From assembly GCA_900489925.1 (NCBI GenBank), contig UEHQ01000010.1:1-64000 (forward strand): DNA of 64,000 nt, in the 5' to 3' direction. Within the stretch, counting starts at the first letter, position 1. Each line of letters opens with the position of its first letter. Positions 60,154 to 64,000 of the stretch are shown here, piece after piece. The notes beneath the pieces were generated by a model. That model did not search any database, was not told the DNA's origin, and worked only from the letters and a program-made list of their open reading frames with translations. This DNA comes from Hyphomicrobiales bacterium (lineage in GTDB: Bacteria; Pseudomonadota; Alphaproteobacteria; Rhizobiales; Rhizobiaceae). The translations under genes were made by a program, and so were the position numbers.

Positions 60154-60666
60154 ATGAAAATGCTATCCTGCATTGCTATCGCTGCCATCGCAGTCGCTGG
60201 TGTCGCGGCTGCCCAAGACCGACAGACCGCCATCGCAAATTTCGTCGGCAAGGACGGTAAGGAAGATGGACGGGCATCGCTGACCGCAGCGGCAGGCGGT
60301 GGCGTCCTGATCGAGGTTGAAGTCTCGGGTCTTCCCGCGAACAAGTGGGTTGCCTTTCATGTGCACGAAACCGGCAAGTGCGATGCGGCGACACATCACG
60401 AATCCGCGGGCAAGCACTTCAATCCTGCTTCAGCCGAACATGGCCTGCTGGCCGCGAGCGGCCCTCATGCCGGTGACATGCCCAATCAGTATGTAGGACA
60501 GGATGGCGTGCTGAGGGCTCAGGTCTTCAATAGCATGGTCTCTCTCGACGGAAAGAAAGATGGGATCCGCGGGCGTGCCCTGATGATCCATGCCAATTCG
60601 GACGACTACCGCAGCCAGCCTGCCGGCGGCGCGGGCGAGAGGCTGTCATGCGGCGTGATAAAGTGA
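60154..60666 (+). CDS. Cu/Zn superoxide dismutase
   Basis: The 170-residue protein has a signal peptide (MKMLSCIAIAAIAVAGVAAA), then VAFHVHETGKCDAATHHESA with the copper His pair, KHFNPASAEHG and GPHAGDMPNQYVG with the zinc ligands, and RALMIHANSDDYRSQPAGGA with the last copper His. The disulfide Cys pair is present (GKC and SCGVIK). It is a periplasmic SodC-type enzyme. Two residues differ from the common form (Lys in AGKHF, Asn in HANSDD), not known ligands. GGAGG lies upstream. Confidence 0.92.
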   Translation: MKMLSCIAIAAIAVAGVAAAQDRQTAIANFVGKDGKEDGRASLTAAAGGGVLIEVEVSGLPANKWVAFHVHETGKCDAATHHESAGKHFNPASAEHGLLAASGPHAGDMPNQYVGQDGVLRAQVFNSMVSLDGKKDGIRGRALMIHANSDDYRSQPAGGAGERLSCGVIK

Positions 60667-60673
60667 CGGCGGC

Positions 60674-61198
60674 TTAGGCGCGATCCGTCAACGGCAGGGT
60701 GAAGGGCGCGTTGCCGTTGGCATCCGCACCGCGTCCAATGGAGCGCACGGCTGCAACAAGCCTGCCGTTGCGCCCGAGGATGTCGTCAGCGAATTCAATC
60801 AATCGTGCGTTTGGGGTCGCATAGGGAGACACAGCCCGAAGCCGGCGGGCAAGCACCTCGTCGTCCTGATCCGGCTCCACCGCAAGTGCACTGATCAGCG
60901 CGGCTGCAGGCGATCGGGAAACGCCCATCCAGCAATGGATCAGCAGTGGCGCACTCTGATCCCAGCTCCGGGCGAAGTCGACGATCTTGCCAACATGAGT
61001 TTCATCGGGTGCCACGAGGTTACCCGTTCCCTTGAAGGCGATGTCGTTCATGTGGAGCAGCAGGTGACGATGAGCCTGGATGACTGCTGGGCGGTGGAAT
61101 GCCTGCTCCTTCGCCATTAGGCTGATCATCTCGCGGGAACGATGCCTCACGGCCATTTCGGCGATGCGAGCCAGCGGCGCCACGACGATCGTGGTCAT
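60674..61198 (-). CDS. Dual-specificity/tyrosine phosphatase-like protein
   Basis: The 174-residue protein has the HCx5R signature: PLLIHCWMGVSRSPAAALIS with Cys89 and Arg95, and a general acid region before it (LVAPDETHVGKIVDFARSW). This is the cysteine-phosphatase fold. The start at 61198 overlaps the upstream HD gene by 4 bases (ATGA). A longer frame upstream lacks a start signal. Substrate unknown; the coupling to an HD nucleotidase suggests phosphate ester metabolism. Confidence 0.85.
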   Translation of the reverse strand: MTTIVVAPLARIAEMAVRHRSREMISLMAKEQAFHRPAVIQAHRHLLLHMNDIAFKGTGNLVAPDETHVGKIVDFARSWDQSAPLLIHCWMGVSRSPAAALISALAVEPDQDDEVLARRLRAVSPYATPNARLIEFADDILGRNGRLVAAVRSIGRGADANGNAPFTLPLTDRA

Positions 61199-61800
61199 GG
61201 CTTGCGGGTCCGCATGGCGTCGATCGCGTCGAACCGCTCGCAGAACAGACGCTGGGCCTCGGTCGCGGGCAGGGGGGTGATCAGCAGCATCTCCTTGGTA
61301 ATGCCGCGTGGCTGGCCGAAGAACTTCTGCCCCTCCGACGCACTGAAGCCGGCAAGCTCGGTCGCCTCGAAATAGGCAGCGATCGTGTCCGCTTTCTTTA
61401 TCTTGTCTTTCAGCTCCCGCGACGCGTGCGGCGGAAGCCCGAAGCGCAGATGCACAGCCGCTTCGAGGCGCTTCTCGACCACCTTGTAGCCGCCGCCGAC
61501 GACGGATTTGAAGGGCGAGATCATGTCTCCGATGACATATTCCGGGGCGTCGTGCAGCAAGGCCATCAGGCATTGGTCGGGCGTGGCTTCGCCCAGCTGC
61601 CGGAAGATATACTCAACGACGAGGCTGTGTTGCGCGACGGAGAATGCATGGTCTCCTGATGTCTGGCCGTTCCATCGGGCCACGCGCGCCAGACCGTGGG
61701 CGATATCGCCGACTTCGACGTCGAGCGGCGACGGGTCGAGCAGATCGAGTCGTCTCCCCGAAAGCATGCGTTGCCAGGCGCGCGGAACCTTTGCGGTCAA
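61195..61800 (-). CDS. HD domain phosphohydrolase, YfbR-like 5'-nucleotidase type
   Basis: The 201-residue protein has the HD motifs: NGQTSGDHAFSVAQHSLVVE with His, CLMALLHDAPEYVIGDM with HD, and IKKADTIAAYFEATEL with Asp. The layout with RxxR...H...HD...D matches YfbR-type deoxynucleotide 5'-phosphatases. It overlaps the ygfZ gene upstream by 4 bases (ATGA) and the phosphatase gene downstream by 4 bases, so three genes are translationally coupled. Confidence 0.9.
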   Translation of the reverse strand: MTAKVPRAWQRMLSGRRLDLLDPSPLDVEVGDIAHGLARVARWNGQTSGDHAFSVAQHSLVVEYIFRQLGEATPDQCLMALLHDAPEYVIGDMISPFKSVVGGGYKVVEKRLEAAVHLRFGLPPHASRELKDKIKKADTIAAYFEATELAGFSASEGQKFFGQPRGITKEMLLITPLPATEAQRLFCERFDAIDAMRTRKP

Positions 61801-62630
61801 GCGCTCGCCTCGTCGGTCGTAGAGGGGAAGACAAGCCCGGACCAGACGGGCAAGGCCAGCGTCACAGGCGTTTCGCCAGCAAGAAGCGGGGTGCCGAGCG
61901 CCATGGCTTCTCCAGCGCGATCGATACGAACGATGGCGAGACCAGTGTCACCGGCCACCGAGCCGAGCAAACCGACAGGCTTGCCGGCGGCCGTTATCTC
62001 AGTTCCGGCGGTTGGCAGATCGTGGCCGGTGACCGTGACGACCCGCCGCCGCGCCGTACCGCGATGCTGCATACGCGACACGACTTCCTGGCCGACATAG
62101 CACCCCTTCTTGAAGGAAAGACCACCATTCAGATCCATCAGGACGTCATGCGGAAAGGCGTCCTGCAACGCGTAGTCCGCGCCAGAAACGGCAACGCCAT
62201 TCGCTGCGCGCAGGGCGGCATAGGCGATCTGCTCGTCCTTTCCGTGCTCGCCAGGTTCCCTGAGGACGGTGATGCCGGCCTTGGCAAAGCGGCTGTCTTT
62301 CCAGCCTGCCTCGCGTTCCACGTCCCAGGAAACGGTTACGCCACTGCCTTCAGCGGAAAGGCTCACGGCAGCCCGCAGCTTGTACATGGTCAACCGCTTG
62401 ATGAGAGCATCGCGCTGCCCGTCGTCGGTTTCGATGAGGAAGTCGTCGCCATCCCGCCAGATCATGAAGTCGAACAGGATCTTCCCCTGCGGCGTCAGCA
62501 GCGCACCCGGGCGTGCTTCGTCAGCGCCAAGGGAAACGATATCCGTGGTAATCAAATTCTGTAGGAAAGACTGAGCTTCGACGCCGCTCACGCGAATGAG
62601 CGCGCGGTCTCTCAGGAATACGGCTGGCAT
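61797..62630 (-). CDS. ygfZ: Folate-binding tRNA-modifying protein YgfZ
   Basis: The 277-residue protein has the GcvT-like fold with RDRALIRVSGVEAQSFLQNL at the N-terminus and SFKKGCYVGQEVVSRMQHRG, the K-G-C-Y-x-G-Q-E motif that marks YgfZ/IBA57. It binds folate and serves iron-sulfur cluster repair and tRNA thiolation enzymes. It is the first gene of the coupled run ygfZ-HD-phosphatase. Confidence 0.94.
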   Translation of the reverse strand: MPAVFLRDRALIRVSGVEAQSFLQNLITTDIVSLGADEARPGALLTPQGKILFDFMIWRDGDDFLIETDDGQRDALIKRLTMYKLRAAVSLSAEGSGVTVSWDVEREAGWKDSRFAKAGITVLREPGEHGKDEQIAYAALRAANGVAVSGADYALQDAFPHDVLMDLNGGLSFKKGCYVGQEVVSRMQHRGTARRRVVTVTGHDLPTAGTEITAAGKPVGLLGSVAGDTGLAIVRIDRAGEAMALGTPLLAGETPVTLALPVWSGLVFPSTTDEASA

Positions 62631-62691
62631 GGTGTCACCTGTCGCGTTGTCATGGCTCAGAAGTATGTCTTTGACGACAGGATCGCAAGCA

Positions 62692-63444
62692 TCAGTCGCC
62701 TGCGGTAAAATACTTCCATCTCCCGTCGGCGGTGATGCCCAGCCGGTAGAAATTGTAGCCGCCGAACTCCTGCATGTCGGAAAGGTCGCCTGCGGTGACG
62801 ATCCGAAGCAGTTCGACCCTCTCAGGTGGGGTCAGCGTCTTGAGATCCTTTTGGGCGAAGTACGGCCATACATACATGTCTTCAGACGTGCCTTGGCCGA
62901 CATGAACGAAACCGGTCGAGATGATGTCGAGCATGATCGCCAGGATCTCGTCGCCATCCGGGTCACCAGACAGGTCCTTGAGCGCGCTGATCGGATCATC
63001 GGTCGGCTCGCCGACCGTCACCTGGGTCTGGCTTGCGCCTGTCCCGAGCAGCGGGCGCAGCCGCTCGAGATCACCCGACGCTGCCGCCTCGACAATCTGC
63101 TGGCGCATGCGGCGAACCGGTTCCGGGACCTTGCTGATGTCGTAGATGACTTCGACCGGCTTGGAATTGTCCTGTGAGCCGGGAGTGGTGTCCGAGCTCT
63201 GCCCGTTTGTCTTGTCGACGAGCGGGCTCGGCGCCGGGATGCCCGAAGGGGAGGCTGGCGAAGCAGCCGGCTTGTCGGTTCCGCCCTGAGCAGGCGTCGA
63301 ATTGTCTGAAAGACCGGGAGTCTTGTGCAGTTCGGAGAGTGCGAACGCGGCCGTTGCGGTCACGAAACTGCCGGTACCGACACTGACTGCAAGCAAAAGC
63401 GGCGCGATCGCGAGCCGCGAAGCATTGTCTCTATCGGTACGCAT
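62692..63444 (-). CDS. Secreted/periplasmic hypothetical protein
   Basis: The 250-residue protein has a signal peptide (residues about 10-36, LAIAPLLLAVSVGTGSFVTA), a Pro/Ser/Thr-rich linker (about 45-95) and a C-terminal domain with VRRMRQQIVEAAASGDLERL, VTVGEPTDDPISALKDLSGD and EDMYVWPYFAQKDLKTL. The C-terminal part has repeated family features of a conserved rhizobial exported protein, but I know no function. The ATG at 63444 gives a proper signal peptide. It lies 19 bases after the small gene 63464-63721. Confidence 0.75.
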   Translation of the reverse strand: MRTDRDNASRLAIAPLLLAVSVGTGSFVTATAAFALSELHKTPGLSDNSTPAQGGTDKPAASPASPSGIPAPSPLVDKTNGQSSDTTPGSQDNSKPVEVIYDISKVPEPVRRMRQQIVEAAASGDLERLRPLLGTGASQTQVTVGEPTDDPISALKDLSGDPDGDEILAIMLDIISTGFVHVGQGTSEDMYVWPYFAQKDLKTLTPPERVELLRIVTAGDLSDMQEFGGYNFYRLGITADGRWKYFTAGD

Positions 63445-63463
63445 GAAACTCTCTGTAAAAATA

Positions 63464-63721
63464 TTATTGCAGGGTGCGGTTCGGAGAAAATTCACCGGCC
63501 AGCATGCGCTCGCGCAACGAATCCAGCAGAGCTTCGGCACTATTCTCGCCATGAAGGCGAATGGTTTCGCGGATGGCATGGATGATTGCCGTATCAGCGA
63601 TGATTTCAGGTTCAATGCCGTCGGCCATTCCGTCGGCCCAGGCTTCATTATGGTACTCCAAGGCCGCCTGAGTCTTCTCATGGACGATCATGTCGTCGAT
63701 GTCATTGAGGCTTGGTTCCAT
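63464..63721 (-). CDS. Small conserved hypothetical protein
   Basis: The 85-residue acidic protein starts MEPSLNDIDDMIVHEKTQAA and continues DTAIIHAIRETIRLHGENSA, ending in LRERMLAGEFSPNRTLQ. It is predicted to be helical and soluble. GAGG lies eight bases before this ATG; an ATG 21 bases upstream has a poor ribosome site. It is upstream of the exported hypothetical protein by 19 bases and likely co-transcribed. No family is recognised. Confidence 0.7.
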   Translation of the reverse strand: MEPSLNDIDDMIVHEKTQAALEYHNEAWADGMADGIEPEIIADTAIIHAIRETIRLHGENSAEALLDSLRERMLAGEFSPNRTLQ

Positions 63722-63821
63722 TGTCTTTTCCTCAAACTGCATGCCTTACTGCCTAGTTAACAACTCTATCAGCCTTTTCCCAAAACGACACGTCCGAGAC
63801 CGAAAAGAGGTTAATTAAATG

Positions 63822-64000
63822 TCAATTTCCGAAGCGCGAAGTAATTTCTGTGGTGAGTGTTGCACCTTCGTTACGGTAGCGCTCTTCTGCCACGATGGCC
63901 GCCCGTGTGCAATCCGTATAAACAGATGCAAAGGCGCGATAGCCTCGATTGAAAGCGGCTGTGAGCTTCTCTTTCCGCTGAGGCTCGTCTTTCGCTTCCG
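63822..64000 (-). CDS. Hypothetical protein, C-terminal 58 residues (partial)
   Basis: The frame runs from the window end to the TGA at 63822-63824. It reads EAKDEPQRKEKLTAAFNRGY then RAFASVYTDCTRAAIVAEER and ends YRNEGATLTTEITSRFGN. The charged, helix-prone composition and lack of stops suggest real coding. I recognise no family, and the N-terminus is outside the window. Confidence 0.5.
   Translation of the reverse strand, partial: EAKDEPQRKEKLTAAFNRGYRAFASVYTDCTRAAIVAEERYRNEGATLTTEITSRFGN

Noticed and set aside
1-64000. CRISPR arrays, insertion sequences, prophage genes
   Set aside because: I saw no regularly spaced repeats, transposase, integrase or phage structural genes on either strand.

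Overview
The window is chromosomal DNA of an alphaproteobacterium, most likely a member of the Rhizobiaceae (Rhizobium, Agrobacterium or Ensifer type). The signs are an RpiR-type inositol regulator with an iolC-iolD-iolE-iolB operon whose iolC is fused to DUF2090, a RopA-like porin, DUF1127 and DUF3563 mini-proteins, a single bifunctional Rsh, and the order rpoZ-rsh-(DUF3563)-DUF2062-acpS-lepB-rnc-era-(Crp/Fnr)-(receiver)-recO. GC content is high and genes are densely packed on both strands. I found no insertion sequence, prophage, CRISPR array or integration site. Both window ends cut through a gene.

Layout. 1-9.2 kb: tail of ETF-ubiquinone oxidoreductase, GNAT acetyltransferase, EamA exporter with a divergent Lrp regulator, MgtE, a quinone-oxidoreductase-like enzyme with a divergent HxlR regulator, an MFS exporter, a lipid-kinase-like protein and a LuxR-type regulator. 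9.2-12 kb: a divergent glutamine-synthetase-like/omega-aminotransferase pair that fits polyamine use. 12-15.6 kb: GT39, GT2 and a flippase-like membrane protein, probably for polyprenyl-phosphate-linked sugar modification of the envelope. 15.5-18.3 kb: an ECF42-type sigma factor in a tight operon with three DGPF (YCII-like) paralogues, and a divergent small membrane protein. Both directions carry the same promoter architecture. 18.3-28.9 kb: AMP nucleosidase, GST, a frameshifted DUF2147 gene, a Sel1 mini-protein, an aminotransferase, two paralogous PilZ proteins, DUF2177, a host-attachment-type protein, a MATE exporter, a 54-aa Cys-rich protein, a Cys/His-bearing AraC regulator and DUF1127. 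29-37 kb: the inositol catabolic locus. 37-44 kb: FAD reductase, tRNA-Ser(GCT), a highly expressed porin, a hydrolase, a soluble lytic transglycosylase and dapA. 44-55 kb: the core housekeeping block (smpB to recO). 55-64 kb: aldo/keto reductase, MOSC, HD, a GGDEF-EAL protein with a degenerate GGDEF, an EF-hand protein, Cu/Zn SOD, a phosphatase/HD/YgfZ run and hypotheticals.

The two most notable signals are regulatory. First, the ECF42/DGPF operon and the small membrane protein gene face each other across two divergent TGTCGA-N17-CG(T/A)C elements with identical spacing, which suggests one autoregulated regulon. Second, four unrelated genes (mgtE, the Cys-rich mini-protein, DUF1127 and an alpha/beta hydrolase) have inverted repeats whose 3' arm contains or covers the Shine-Dalgarno sequence. 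Two of these are perfect 9-bp hairpins. They are candidates for translational switches. All functional calls rest on motif and family recognition from the sequence alone.
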